Positions 39,601 to 42,537 are shown, numbered from the stretch's first letter. The stretch: 64,000 nucleotides of DNA from Leptasterias polaris (GCA_037783415.1 JAZGTN010000046.1:2858501-2922500), one strand, 5' to 3'. Notes: a model not told the origin generated them from the sequence alone. Numbers and translations are program-made.

Positions 39601-39982
39601 CTATTAAGCAGCGCTATTAAATTGGCCCCTGGTGACAATTGTATTATGACTGTGTCGAACTAGAGGTTGCAGCTAGGGCTGCGGCTGTTGCTAAGGGTGT
39701 TGCTATGGGCCTCCTATGCTTTGACACTTGTTCATATGGCAATCAAGCCTCAGCTGCATTTTTGCTAATTCATTCACAAATTCTTTTCCTAGAAATACTA
39801 GTTTGCATCTTTGAAGTTATTTAGTATTATCTTACCGACTGCGTAGAACGTGTCACGATCTAATGCTGCAGCCTCCTTGGGGTCAAAGAGCAGCGACGTT
39901 CGTTGTTTGGTTTGATATCCGGCGGCAGCCTGGGCTGTGGGAGCGCAAGACGCTTCAACTGATGAGCTAAAGATGTCGCCAT
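3856..39982 (-). CDS. HEATR1: HEAT repeat-containing protein 1 (UTP10/BP28)-like gene, multi-exon, reading frame disrupted
   Basis: HEATR1/UTP10 is a very large HEAT-repeat scaffold of the nucleolar small-subunit processome, needed for pre-rRNA transcription and 18S processing. The match rests on many exons, among them SLLFDPKEAA near the N-terminus, QKVVETLPHF, KDRLLTLYRLSDAIA with FTLFAGHLV in the BP28 C-terminal domain, and the tail LPETIPFLAELMEG then LEKTLGEPLQKYF. About 29 exon pieces with GT/AG borders and compatible phases are visible. The start ATG is the first base of its exon, so a 5' UTR exon must lie upstream. Damage: frameshifts in exons 1, 2 and 12, TAA codons in exons 9, 18 and 26, partial duplicates of exons 17 and 22, and no sequence for about residues 280-950 of the ~2144-residue human protein. 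As HEATR1 is essential in studied eukaryotes, another intact copy, or assembly error, is likely. Confidence 0.92.
4795..5150. repeat. 72-bp minisatellite, about 4-5 copies
   Basis: Units start with GGAGTATTTTGATGGATTTG and contain CCCCCAAACCACCCAC and GAAGCCAGGCAGTC. Starts near 4795, 4893, 4969, 5041 and 5113. It lies in the last HEATR1 intron. The repetitive minus-strand frames across 4491-5181 are translations of this array. Confidence 0.85.
5205..5303 (-). CDS. HEATR1: HEATR1-like exon 27
   Basis: Bounded by the acceptor TTTCCGTCTAAG and the donor GAAG/GTATGT. Encodes VRFAALTVLQELHKKLAED followed by LPETIPFLAELME, the strongly conserved HEAT motif near the C-terminus. In phase with exons 26 and 28. 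Confidence 0.95.
6005..6163 (-). CDS. HEATR1: HEATR1-like exon 26, contains an in-frame stop
   Basis: Encodes VSQHLTPCIAQLLVSSRD, then STW, a TAA codon, and PLNYQVLLKTRHSSPK. Phase is continuous on both sides. In human the residue between W and PLNYQ is lysine, so the TAA (about 6052-6054) reads as a nonsense change. Acceptor CACCCCAG, donor AAAG/GTTAGT. Confidence 0.9.
6236..6336 (-). mobile_element. tRNA-Lys-like SINE head, copy T1
   Basis: Minus strand reads GGGCTAGATAGCTCAGTTGG-like A box and a GGTTCAAATCC B box, followed by the tail AATTTTTTCAGTGTTCAACCC. Same layout as copies at 35.9-38.0 kb. The anticodon stem is degraded, so a functional tRNA is unlikely. Confidence 0.75.
6598..6755 (-). 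CDS. HEATR1: HEATR1-like exon 25
   Basis: Encodes DKPFFEDATDGDEKSSLLLV through YDKGTFVSKERFQRLMQPLV. Aligns with the BP28 C-terminal domain (SKERxxxLMxPLVDQ). Acceptor TTGCATCCAG, donor ATCAG/GTGAGA; frame open throughout. Confidence 0.95.
7370..7605. repeat. Dispersed repeat family R, partial copy
   Basis: Contains GTTTGTGAACGCTTCGGCCAG, GGTACCCGCGGTCACCTC and TTGGATTCAACGTTC, ending in a CACAGGTGACTT motif. Shared, diverged, with 55850-56130 and with the repeat flanking the hAT element at 16195-16323/20202-20400. Confidence 0.65.
7733..7891 (-). CDS. HEATR1: HEATR1-like exon 24 (BP28CT core)
   Basis: Encodes VVDWATRSASPKDRLLTLYR then LKSLFTLFAGHLVAKAADLL. This is the most recognisable part of the family. 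Acceptor TTTCTACAAG, donor ACAG/GTAAAT; phase 1 joins the D of exon 25. Confidence 0.97.
8792..8896 (-). CDS. HEATR1: HEATR1-like exon 23
   Basis: Encodes LSLSEVEAVEGHVIRAVLTL then VMKLSEASFRPMLLK, matching the VxKLSExxFRPxxxK block before the BP28CT core. Acceptor AAACAG, donor TGAAG/GTAGGT; frame open. Confidence 0.94.
9160..9320. mobile_element. Half copy of a foldback element (related to 53082-53317)
   Basis: Contains GCACAATGCGTATCTACCATTTC, TTTGACTCCTAAAATGGCC and GGGTCTATACG, the order and motifs of the right half of the foldback at 53082-53317. Solo arm, no inverted partner nearby. Confidence 0.6.
9388..9491 (-). CDS. HEATR1: HEATR1-like exon 22b (3' half intact)
   Basis: Encodes VLDKTDRTAYQQQAITFFL then IALDYRTKHAD before the donor GAT/GTAAGT, the expected sequence before exon 23. 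The 5' part is short and out of phase with exon 21. A related piece at 10268-10354 holds the in-phase 5' part, so one ancestral exon has been duplicated and each copy has lost a different half. Confidence 0.88.
9492..10267. repeat. Intervening part of an ~850-bp tandem duplication around exon 22
   Basis: Exon 22 sequence plus its intron flank (GGTTATTAAGAAACATTCAAGG) occurs at 9432-9530 and again at 10265-10390. Inside, GTGTGCGTGGAAGAA (about 9812) pairs with GTGTGCTTGGAAGAA (about 10074), suggesting further local rearrangement. No gene. Confidence 0.65.
10268..10354 (-). CDS. HEATR1: HEATR1-like exon 22a (5' half, truncated duplicate)
   Basis: Acceptor CCCTAG then an in-phase start encoding VSIGPLMEFLSDNLRVLDK followed by AYQQQ, after which similarity to the family stops without a clear donor. 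Counterpart of 9388-9491; see the duplication finding. Confidence 0.8.
10478..10630 (-). CDS. HEATR1: HEATR1-like exon 21
   Basis: Encodes ICRLSSNKEEEKSQLNLRLK, then LASTVSVRVLLPTFSMAYE, matching the LxxLAxTxxxRVLLP segment. Acceptor GGACGTAG, donor CCCA/GTAAGT; frame open. Confidence 0.93.
11334..11680. mobile_element. TTAA-bounded MITE, family A copy 1
   Basis: Starts TTAAAGGGTGTGTACAACAT and ends with GTTGTACACACCCTTTAA, a near-perfect terminal inverted repeat with TTAA at both ends. The interior carries family marks: CACATAACTTACATGGTATA, TATCCTGCAGGATA and TTTCACAGGTTTGTTTATTT. No coding capacity. Confidence 0.9.
12225..12356. repeat. 57-bp perfect tandem duplication
   Basis: AATAAGACTCTGGTCCAGTA through CCCTGCGGTCTTGTGG is present twice in succession with virtually no differences, so the duplication is recent. 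It begins about 60 bp from HEATR1 exon 20. Confidence 0.9.
12417..12516 (-). CDS. HEATR1: HEATR1-like exon 20
   Basis: Encodes SDMHLLSAVTAVQKVVETLP then HFQSPYLVDLLLQ, almost the vertebrate sequence. Acceptor TTGCCTAG, donor CTACAG/GTAAAT; phase 2 joins exon 19 through a glycine codon. Confidence 0.97.
12684..13376. mobile_element. 690-bp element with 24-bp terminal inverted repeats, nested in a foldback
   Basis: Left end AATAGACTGTGCAAGTCTTG and right end CAAGACTTGCACAGTCTATT-like sequence (GCGAGACTTGCACAGTCTATT) are inverted copies. It abuts a small foldback (about 12581-12687) with arms around GGCTACGGCTACGGCTATG. The interior is AT-rich and non-coding. Confidence 0.75.
13850..14955. repeat. 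131-bp satellite array, 8 copies
   Basis: CCCACTTCCGGTTGACCCGG recurs at about 13901, 14031, 14161, 14293, 14425, 14558, 14687 and 14820. Each unit also carries AAAGGTCAACATGGGGTCAC, TTACCCAAGGCTAATCTCCA and GAAAATCGGTTGTGTAGTT. It sits in the intron between exons 19 and 20. Units are 85-95% alike by eye. Confidence 0.95.
15598..15636. repeat. (AAT)n microsatellite
   Basis: About ten uninterrupted AAT units followed by an A-rich stretch. Confidence 0.95.
15720..15847 (-). CDS. HEATR1: HEATR1-like exon 19
   Basis: Encodes VQGSAMLCLAECVRNLRAHS then IQYLPRFMPRLLDVLASKEN, aligning with the GSALLCIAEV...LPSLMPSLL block. Acceptor TTTTTATAG, donor CGG/GTAAGA. Intact and in phase with both neighbours. 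Confidence 0.94.
15996..16190. repeat. Dispersed repeat family Q, copy 1
   Basis: Contains GCATGATATTTGGTCCTTGG, ACAAGGGCTGACC, TTTCAGGCTATTTAATCAC and AGACTGAAGTAGGAAGAATA. The same order occurs at 28797-29000 and 34960-35165. Non-coding. Confidence 0.8.
16908..19578 (+). pseudogene. hAT transposase (BED finger plus RNase H-like/dimerisation domains), inactivated
   Basis: Exon 1 (start at 16908 or 16932, ending at donor AA/GTAAGT near 17105) has a BED-type finger with SNFKRHLARVH, but the expected second cysteine of the C-x2-C pair is Trp (LCKFWKRK). Exon 2 starts near 17585. The catalytic region is recognisable (KAINDALLKDLILKC, LPLSIVEN, SDRKMRAFLGVTAH, DFIVTDNASNMKKAF, TRWNSTLLQ). A further intron (about 19034-19150) precedes the C-terminal motif LSIPASSAPIERVFS. 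Lesions: frameshift near 17695, TGA at 17942 where the family has Trp, and a frameshift near 18400. The element can probably no longer move by itself. Confidence 0.93.
19739..19930. repeat. Near-perfect long hairpin, ~95-bp arms with 3-nt loop
   Basis: The arms meet at ATGGTTT/AGA/AAACCAT (centre 19834-19836). They pair almost without mismatch out through GTTGGCTACCAACC and ATACTGATTGATTG to an A/T-rich edge near TAAGGATTTAAAA. It lies 160 bp after the transposase stop, inside the hAT element, and would fold into a long dsRNA stem if transcribed. Confidence 0.95.
20525..20790 (+). mobile_element. tRNA-derived SINE, family S copy 1
   Basis: A B-box-like GGGTTCGAGTCCTGG is followed by the family signature GTGTCCTTAAGCAAGACACTTAACC and CACATAAAAGAACCC. 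Related to copies at 21435-21805, 24770-25070, 38070-38345 (inverse) and 46005-46290. Confidence 0.75.
20900..21118 (-). CDS. HEATR1: HEATR1-like exon 18, contains an in-frame stop
   Basis: Encodes NDGLLGLISGLLTISTATKE, a TAA codon (about 21056-21058), then STDADEVDANRHTALYSLKL. The continuation RHTALYSLKLLC is a family block. Phase is 0 at both ends, so the TAA is in frame. Acceptor GCAATCAG, donor CACAG/GTTGGG. Confidence 0.9.
21435..21805 (+). mobile_element. tRNA-derived SINE, family S copy 2 (full length)
   Basis: The head has GTTGGTTCGAATCCCGG (B box), followed by GTGTCCTTGAGCAAGACACTT, a GCAGCACAGG body, and the 3' end GCGCTATATAAGAGCCGATA with an (ATT)n tail. The GCGCTATATAAG end is typical of SINE/LINE tails in marine invertebrates. 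Confidence 0.85.
21962..22105 (-). CDS. HEATR1: HEATR1-like exon 17
   Basis: Encodes VNALLPAKIFIDVIAHLLGN then LPTIRRKAMELLNNKLLHYK, close to the family block VNALLP...RRKALDLLNNKL. Donor CAGCAG/GTTGGT. Intact and in phase. Confidence 0.95.
22106..22440. repeat. Partial tandem duplicate of exon 17 and its upstream intron
   Basis: TTGCCAAGGAGATGAGCGATGATGTTAATGAAAATC (22218-22266) is a copy of exon 17 coding sequence, reading FINIIAHLLGNKP on the minus strand with an AG just before it. The intron flank TTCACCTGTG.ATCGATTAAAAATCAAGA also occurs twice (22101 and 22337). The duplicate is truncated and could act only as a decoy exon. Confidence 0.85.
23754..23877 (-). CDS. HEATR1: HEATR1-like exon 16
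   Basis: Encodes VLLGYITQVAQSVHKNAGKD then TAKFWRALLHRSYDALDK. The FWRALLxxxYDxLDK block is characteristic. Acceptor TTTCTTTCAG, donor ACAAG/GTAAAT. An exon expected between 15 and 16 was not found. Confidence 0.95.
24770..25070 (+). mobile_element. tRNA-derived SINE, family S copy 3 (rearranged)
   Basis: Has GTGGGTTCGAATCCCGGTAA and GACACTCTTACTCTTGAGCA, then the GCTCCTGG and CTTATAGTGGCTGTCTGG-type body. The head and body are interrupted and diverged. Confidence 0.6.
25116..25468. mobile_element. TTAA-bounded MITE, family A copy 2
   Basis: Left end TTAAAGGGTGTGTACAACAT, right end ATGTTGTACACACCCTTTAA. The interior is inverted relative to copy 1, with TATCCTGCAGGATA in the middle. It lies 32 bp from HEATR1 exon 15. 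Confidence 0.93.
25501..25624 (-). CDS. HEATR1: HEATR1-like exon 15
   Basis: Encodes SIDFWLSLSQKFSPHVQITS then LTRLLEYVSTLTEDKEL. Matches FWFSxxxxFSxxxQxxSLxxLLxYL in the family. Acceptor GTGTGGGAAAACAACAG-type tract ending CACACAG, donor GCTAG/GTAAGC. Confidence 0.9.
26149..26260. repeat. (CATA)n microsatellite and SINE/LINE-type tail
   Basis: About nine CATA units, then GAGCATTTATAAAGCGCC and AAGCGCTATAAAG, a 3' tail common to invertebrate retroposons. The body continues weakly to about 26400. Confidence 0.8.
26635..26883 (-). CDS. HEATR1: HEATR1-like exon 14
   Basis: Encodes GGVEEVVVMVMRVFVDAYPH then IPEHRRLPLFSQLMKTVGEE. The FVDAxPHxPEHRRLP motif is a strong family block. Acceptor TCAACTAG, donor TTAAG/GTACCA. 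Confidence 0.96.
27435..27563 (-). CDS. HEATR1: HEATR1-like exon 13
   Basis: Encodes EHVLHNIMAIFTFMGANMLH then QDDSNSFQVIMQTVETVIPA, nearly identical in pattern to vertebrate HEATR1 (VLHNIMSIFTFMGAN). Acceptor TTGTTTAAG, donor TCAAG/GTCAGT. Confidence 0.97.
27585..27740 (+). mobile_element. Dispersed SINE-like repeat, partial copy
   Basis: Shares TTCTGGTTGTGAAGCCAAGG, CACTACACTGGCCAAGAACC and GATTCCAGGGAAA with 53850-54090, where the 3' part contains a B-box-like GGGATTTGAACCGGGGTCC. Probably a tRNA-related retroposon; it abuts exon 13. Confidence 0.7.
27745..28185. repeat. ~125-bp minisatellite carrying copies of an exon end and its splice donor
   Basis: About 3.5 units contain TATGACCTTGCTATTCTA, TATGACCCCAGT and AAGGTCAAATACTCACTGGG followed by AACAAACCAGCTGTAG. 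The last 10-15 bases of HEATR1 exon 12 plus its GTGAGT donor (minus strand) are included in each unit. Confidence 0.9.
28186..28433 (-). CDS. HEATR1: HEATR1-like exon 12, with a 4-bp duplication frameshift
   Basis: Encodes CLELDQTAQEPSMEYLKQLI, then LLNICNQLAP and VVVQCIRTTDNRQTHRHALM, all family blocks. Near the 3' end a GGCT/GGCT tandem repeat (about 28205-28212) shifts the frame. Without one GGCT the exon would end in an in-phase AAAGLFP before CCCT/GTGAGT, matching the family's xxAGxFP. Confidence 0.93.
28797..29000. repeat. Dispersed repeat family Q, copy 2
   Basis: Contains GGCATGATATTTTGAAAAGAGTAGG, GAGTACAAGGGCTGGCCTAC and AAGTGAAAGAATATTATGCC in the same order as 15996-16190 and 34960-35165. 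Confidence 0.75.
29074..29830. repeat. 379-bp tandem duplication
   Basis: GTAATCCGTATTCCAGACC begins at 29074 and again at 29453. The two units then agree closely through GAATCCATTGCTCTCAGCA, GGAGGGCCTCT and ACCATGGGT to CAACTGGTTAAGACTG. Recent direct duplication within the intron between exons 11 and 12. Confidence 0.93.
30069..30227 (-). CDS. HEATR1: HEATR1-like exon 11
   Basis: Encodes TKEPTTADEKPSDAETRRWQ then RVTHIIELLQQKKLKKIKGV and LVPALFTLISR. Matches WQRVTLILELLQxKKKL...LVPTLFNLLSR. Acceptor TTCGCAG, donor CAAG/GTGAGT. Confidence 0.96.
30325..30462. repeat. Dispersed repeat with an inverted partner at 52110-52265
   Basis: Shares AACCACAGGACTATACAA, TATTTGGATATTTCAAAGTCACACTTCCAGGGGT and GATCAAGCAAGGCATT with the inverse of 52110-52265. 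Function unknown. Confidence 0.7.
30528..30617 (-). CDS. HEATR1: HEATR1-like exon 10
   Basis: Encodes LPLEAEQIVVELDKLQIDGK then AKNLRQAKKAEYFG. The AEQxxxELxxxxxKA pattern matches the family linker before exon 11. Acceptor ATTCCAG is clear; the donor (GTGTTT) is weak. Confidence 0.82.
30924..31055 (-). CDS. HEATR1: HEATR1-like exon 9, contains an in-frame stop
   Basis: Encodes ITPLFF, a TAA codon (about 31035-31037), then EIPTADLKQMLISKLIDQQV and AAVAASIGRTLRK. Human has ITKPFF followed by AAISDEK at this place. Acceptor TTTTTTTCAG, donor GAAAA/GTATGT; phases agree with exons 8 and 10. Confidence 0.88.
31768..31998 (-). CDS. HEATR1: HEATR1-like exon 8
   Basis: Encodes IVLSSLLGMLNDLLGKFQSQ then AMLGDYFEALSSALNMEKNM and KMVLKQ. 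Aligns best with human residues around 1050-1120. Acceptor TTGGGTAG, donor ACAG/GTACAA; open frame. Confidence 0.88.
32173..32396. mobile_element. Foldback MITE-like element, family F copy 2
   Basis: Arms start CAATAGACACAATCGGCGAC and end in GTCGCCAATTGTGTCTATTG. Same internal motifs as 3146-3378 (CACGTGACTCATAGTGGGTA). The two arms differ at only a few bases. Confidence 0.9.
32573..33256. mobile_element. Foldback element family G copy 2, interrupted
   Basis: Left arm CCAATTTCATAGAGCTGCTT, right arm AAGCAGCTCCATGAAATTGG. The interior shares CAGGATACCA and GCTGGTAACCTTATTCTGGTAAGCAT with 34708-34897. A second element (32665-33153) is inserted in it. Confidence 0.88.
32665..33153. mobile_element. 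Element with 26-bp terminal inverted repeats nested in family G
   Basis: Left end CGTCACTGTTTTTACGAAGA continuing GCCACATAT; right end ATATGTGGCTCTTCATGAAA then ACAGTGACG. Non-coding interior with GCGCGCATGTCACGTGATCATGCGC near its middle. No unambiguous target duplication. Confidence 0.82.
33277..33512 (-). CDS. HEATR1: HEATR1-like exon 7 (5' border uncertain)
   Basis: Encodes LWTLYYAHIDSG, a Lys-rich stretch (TPKKKKKAAKH), then PECLRWLLEFVSGDDTPRFL and LLEIMSEVKNK before the donor AACAAG/GTACGC, in phase with exon 8. The alignment to HEATR1 is weak; position suggests about residues 900-1050. The 5' acceptor is probably TTTCTCAAG near 33512. Confidence 0.65.
33895..33990 (-). CDS. HEATR1: HEATR1-like exon 6
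   Basis: Encodes FVDYQAASYMITCQLAIKIK then TDLVDPIIRCIC. Human counterpart DYRAATYMIICQ lies near residue 260. Acceptor GTGCCCAG, donor GCAAG/GTAAAG. The next recognisable exon downstream corresponds to a region about 650-700 residues later. Confidence 0.93.
34079..34449. mobile_element. TTAA-type MITE family C copy 1 (right end missing)
   Basis: Starts TTAAAGGGTCTGTATACGTT and carries the interior of copy 2 (56299-56669) in opposite orientation, including ATCTCAAAAACGCGACCACC and CTTTCACAGGTTAGTTTTAT. Similarity stops at GGCTCCAAT, before the second terminal repeat. Confidence 0.85.
34708..34897. mobile_element. Foldback element family G copy 1
   Basis: Left GGCCCAATTTCATAGAGCTG, right CAGCTCTATGAAATTGGGCC, about 30-bp matching ends on a 190-bp element. 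Uninterrupted copy of 32573-33256; a diverged relative is at 39400-39630. Confidence 0.92.
34960..35165. repeat. Dispersed repeat family Q, copy 3
   Basis: Contains GGCATGATATTTGGTCCTTG, TATCGAGTACAAGGACTGAC, TTTCAGGCTATTTAATCACC and GACTAAAGTAGGAAGAATAT in the family order. Confidence 0.8.
35242..35402 (-). CDS. HEATR1: HEATR1-like exon 5 (5' phase uncertain)
   Basis: Encodes DSEAPSKSADALLRVVTCFY then CSAVVGTIEVAKPITEKLLS and LPFVLKGLKSK. The end joins exon 6 in phase. The likely acceptor (TTAAACAG) puts the exon start in a different frame from this reading, so either another acceptor is used or a further small indel is present. Confidence 0.85.
35893..35965 (-). mobile_element. tRNA-Lys-like SINE head, copy T2
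   Basis: Minus strand: GGGCTAGATAGCTCAGTTGG (A box), loop CGTTAAT, GCAGGTTCAAATCCTGC (B box and T arm). Followed on that strand by AATTTTTCTTTGTTCAACCC. The loop aligns with tRNA-Lys but the residue 5' of the anticodon is not T. Confidence 0.85.
36089..36161 (-). mobile_element. tRNA-Lys-like SINE head, copy T3
   Basis: Almost identical to T2, 196 bp away. The flank CAGTCAGAAGCCATTCAACC is also repeated, so the pair arose by tandem duplication of a larger unit. Confidence 0.85.
36421..36493 (+). mobile_element. tRNA-Lys-like SINE head, copy T4
   Basis: Plus strand GGACTAGATAGCTCAGTTGG, B box GGTTCAAATCC, then the tail TTTCTTTGTTCAACCCAAAAT. Opposite in orientation to T2 and T3. Confidence 0.85.
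36552..36729. repeat. 89-bp tandem duplication across the exon 4 donor
   Basis: CCAATTTTAACACTCATAGT to ACAAACTGCAG is present twice (36552-36640 and 36641-36729) with one visible difference. The unit contains 39 bp of exon 4 coding sequence, its donor and adjacent intron, so a second donor lies 89 bp further into the intron. Confidence 0.95.
36691..36792 (-). CDS. HEATR1: HEATR1-like exon 4
   Basis: Encodes TPGVPLAKSILITQCYKDPG then FLQFVCNLVPSAIK. Human pattern GVPLAKGTLITHCYKDLGFM. Acceptor GCTTTTAG, donor TCAAG/GTAAAG. Confidence 0.95.
36995..37430. repeat. 25-bp minisatellite, about 16 copies
   Basis: Unit GTTTGTCACAGGCAAACTTG followed by GGTGA, with copies alternating CACAG and CAAAAG. 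It ends 40 bp from HEATR1 exon 3. Short inverted parts (GTTTG..CAAAC) occur in each unit. Confidence 0.95.
37472..37613 (-). CDS. HEATR1: HEATR1-like exon 3
   Basis: Encodes FNIHLYNIDELLRCVIPYHD then IFVRVVQLLDLSNKTNKWHW. Human HIHLYNQDSLIACVLPYHE and IFVRVIQLL. Acceptor TTCTTTAG, donor CTTCAG/GTCAGT. Confidence 0.96.
37739..37811 (-). mobile_element. tRNA-Lys-like SINE head, copy T5
   Basis: Minus strand GGGCTAGATAGCTCAGTTGA and a B box with changes (GTTCAAGTCC), preceded on the plus side by GGGGTTGAACACAGAACAATT. Confidence 0.8.
37959..38031 (+). mobile_element. tRNA-Lys-like SINE head, copy T6
   Basis: Plus strand GGGGCTAGATAGCTCAGTTG, AGTTCAAGTCCCGC, then TTTTTTTCTTTGTTCAACTC. Inverted with respect to T5, 150 bp away. 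Confidence 0.8.
38070..38345 (-). mobile_element. tRNA-derived SINE, family S copy 4
   Basis: Inverse orientation: AAGCGCATTTAC tail, CTCAGCTCCCTGGGGAG body, AGCATCTTGCTCCAGGACAC signature and CGGGATTCGAACCCACACC (B box). Confidence 0.8.
38354..38702. mobile_element. TTAA-type MITE, family A copy 3 (right end eroded)
   Basis: Starts TTAAAGGGTGTGTACAACAT, carries ACATAACTTACAAGGTATAA and the TTTATCACTGGTGATAAAATCC centre, and ends with a damaged ATGTTGTACATTGTCTTTTA. Confidence 0.85.
38821..38988 (-). CDS. HEATR1: HEATR1-like exon 2, frame broken
   Basis: The 5' part encodes GINGLQELENIDPAFQEFEN then TLFDES; the 3' part, in another frame, encodes LDRKIGKFLLRLSPYFLLKL and AQKALEWLIHR. The family has about 20-25 more residues between the two, so a deletion not divisible by three is inferred near 38908-38915. 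Splice borders (TTAG/GTATAA, CATAG/GTATAT) fit exons 1 and 3. Confidence 0.9.
39836..39982 (-). CDS. HEATR1: HEATR1-like exon 1 (first coding), 1-base frameshift
   Basis: The ATG starts the exon right after the acceptor TTATCTCTAG and encodes ATSLAHQLKRLALPQ. Then the frame must shift by one base near 39935 to continue AQAAAGYQTKQRTSLLFDPK and EAAALDRDTFYAVG before the donor GTCG/GTAAGA. Both halves match the HEATR1 N-terminus. Confidence 0.93.
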
Positions 39983-41006
39983 CTAGAGATAAGAACGTAG
40001 GATCAAGGTCATAGTAAAATGGTAATAATAATGAAAAGACATTTAGCATTCAATTTTAACTGCAATAATTGCAGCTCTTGGTCACGTCAGCCATTAACAC
40101 GCCATTAATTTGGCTTTTGGGAAAACCGGCTCCTTTTTCAAAACTGGTGTAATTAGCCCTGGTTGCCTAGTTGGAACGCCAGTCTCTGTTGCACTGCACC
40201 GGCATCCTGGGTAAGTTTATTTACAACGAAAATTTAATTTTAACTTTTACGCTTGTTCATATATTTACTTGATATAAGAAGCTGAAATTTCGTTTTTCCA
40301 TAAAGTTAAAGGGACACACCGGTTACCTGTTCACATAATTTAGTTATGTAGAATCAAAGACAATTCTTTCTAGATGGTTTTTATACAAAAATATCACGTA
40401 ATTAACGCGGTCAAAGGTCACTGTATACGCTTTACCAGCCGTTGCAAGTGTCAAATTTACAGGATACATGCTGTACAATGTTGCAAGTAGACTGGTGCTC
40501 TGTTTATGTAAGTGTTTTACCACGACAAGGCATTAGGATCCAGTCCACGTTATCCATCTGGAAGTGTGTATAAAACTCGCCAATTACAAAGTCCCAACTA
40601 CAAAGTCGCCCCTATCAAAGTCGCCCCTATCAAAGTCGCCCCTATCAAAGTCGCCCCCTCACATACAAACTCATCCCCTCTCAAAGTCGCCCCTCACAAA
40701 GGAATGTAACAAATTTGTTTTGATTGGACTTCAGGGGAACGAAAGCTATCTTGAGGGAACAAAAGCTATCTTGAGGGAACGAAAGATAAATTCTGGGGAA
40801 CAAAATCTCATTGCGAGAGAACGAAAGCATATTTTTAGGGAGCGCAAGCATATTTTGGGTGAATGAAAGTATATTTCTGGCAAAAAATTCAAATTCGTAT
40901 TTCGAGGAATCGAAAGCTTTTTTTAGGGTACGAAATCTGCTTTCGAGGGAAAGAAAGCGTATTTCGAGCGAAAGAAAATATATTTCTTGCGAACAAAATC
41001 ATATTT

Positions 41007-41978
41007 GGCTTCAATCCAACCGACTTTCTCTTAACTTAAACAAATGCAATTTTATTATCTTTCGCAAAAAGGCTAATATCACCAGTGCCTCGAACTGTCA
41101 GGTAATAATTGATTCTGTTCCAATCCAGCAAGTTTTACATACCAAATTTCTTGGCGTTCATGTAGATCATAATCTTACCTGGAAATTTCATATTACAGAG
41201 ATTGAAAACAAAGTGTCTAAAAGTGTTGGTATAATAAGAAGACTCAAGTTTGTTTTACCGAGTAATATCTTACATACTTTATATTGTTCACTTATCCTTC
41301 CTCATTTGTCCTACTGTAATATTGTCTGGGCTAATACTCTTCCCTCTAGATTGAACAAACTAGTCAAGCTTCAAAAGCAAGCTATTCGCATTATTTCTAA
41401 GGTGCCATTTAGAGAGCACACTCCCCCTTTATTTCGTAAACTTAATATTCTTACTTTGACTAATATTAACTTGCTTCAACAAAATATATTTATGTTTAAA
41501 TTCAATAATAACTTACTCCCGCCTATGCTCTATAATATGTTCAAGTTAAATAGATCTGTACATTGTCATAATACCCGATCTTCTTCGAGTCCACATCCCT
41601 CTTGTTAAAACCACTCTATCTCAACATTGCATTACGTTCTCTGGTCCTAAACTCTGGAACAGCCTCCCGTTGTCGCTTTCTGCTTGTAAATCTATTGCTC
41701 TTTTTAAACAGAAGCTTAAACGTTCTCTATTGTTGTGTCCTCATTAACTATTCAATTTCCAGTAGTATTGCTTTGTATAACCATGTACGTGTATACACAT
41801 TGTTTGGTCACCTTTGTCTAGTTGTTGTTTTTTGTTAGTTCTTTTTGTTTCTGTCTTAAGGCTGTTCCTCGACAAGCCCTGCTTTTTCGGAACATGCCTC
41901 CGCATTATCTATCAGCCATTGTATCTTCTTATTACAAATGTTAATGTGGAAATAAATGTTACTTTGAATTGAATTGAA
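41007..41978 (+). mobile_element. 5'-truncated non-LTR retrotransposon fragment
   Basis: Starts abruptly in the reverse-transcriptase C-terminal region and ends AATAAATGTTACTTTGAATT with a (GAATT)n tail, the short-repeat tail of CR1/L2-like elements. Compared with the uninterrupted repeat copy at 595-615, the insertion point lies between CATATTT and CGAGGAAACG. Confidence 0.93.
41014..41746 (+). pseudogene. Non-LTR retrotransposon reverse transcriptase, C-terminal remnant
   Basis: Encodes LSLNLNKCNFIIFRK, TKFLGVHVDHNLTWKFHI, LYCSLILPHLSYCNIVW and HNTRSSSS. The FLGVxxDxNLxWxxHI and LPHLxYCxxVW motifs mark the RT thumb/connection region of CR1/L2/Rex-type elements. A frameshift near 41585 separates the last segment (TTLSQHCITFSGPKLWNSLP), which ends at TAA about 41745. 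No catalytic FADD box is present because the 5' part is missing. Confidence 0.88.
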
Positions 41979-42537
41979 TTTCGAGGAAACGAATGCGTAT
42001 CTTCAGGGAACGGAAGAGTATTTCTGGGGAACTTAATCGTAATTCGGGGGAAAGAAACCGTGTTTCAAGGGAACGAGAACCTATTTTCTAGAAATGATCT
42101 CATTTAGTTACCTAGAAAAACACACTGCGTTCACAAAATGAAAAAAAAACAATTTTGGGAGACAAATTATATTTTCATCGAATTAAATAATATTTTGAGG
42201 AAACGAAATGATTTTGCTGGAATTTTGTGTCGAGAATGCAATAGAAATTTCGAGTGATTTTTTTTTTCTTCCACCTTTTAATTGTTAATTTCTTTTTCAC
42301 CTGTCCCTTCAGGGGCTCCTTTTTTTTTCTTTTTCGGGGGCTCGTTTTTTTTGAATTGTTTGTCACAAATTTTGTTTAAACTAATCGTACCGTCAATATA
42401 AAAGTGGTATTCCTATGTATTGACATAAATCTTATTTAATTACCACCGACTGGCCCGTAGGAAATGCGCTATAATTGTTTATAAAAATGGCTGTTTCTCA
42501 GCTTAAAAAGAAATGGTCGGGACGTGTGGCCAAGGAT

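Larger units (their letters stand above)
40500..42445 (+). repeat. Modular repeat element copy 2, with LINE inserted
   Basis: Same module order as 1-1055: AAAGTCGCCCCTATC units (40588-40700), GGGAACGAAAGC units (40735-41005 and 41980-42080), then the tail GACATAAATCTTATTTAATT (to about 42445). The LINE fragment 41007-41978 splits it. About 55% of a long frame at 40811-41608 is LINE; the rest is this repeat. Confidence 0.85.

Noticed and set aside
40811..41608. 265-codon plus-strand frame as a single gene
   Set aside because: Its first ~65 codons translate the modular repeat and the rest a truncated LINE, joined by the insertion.
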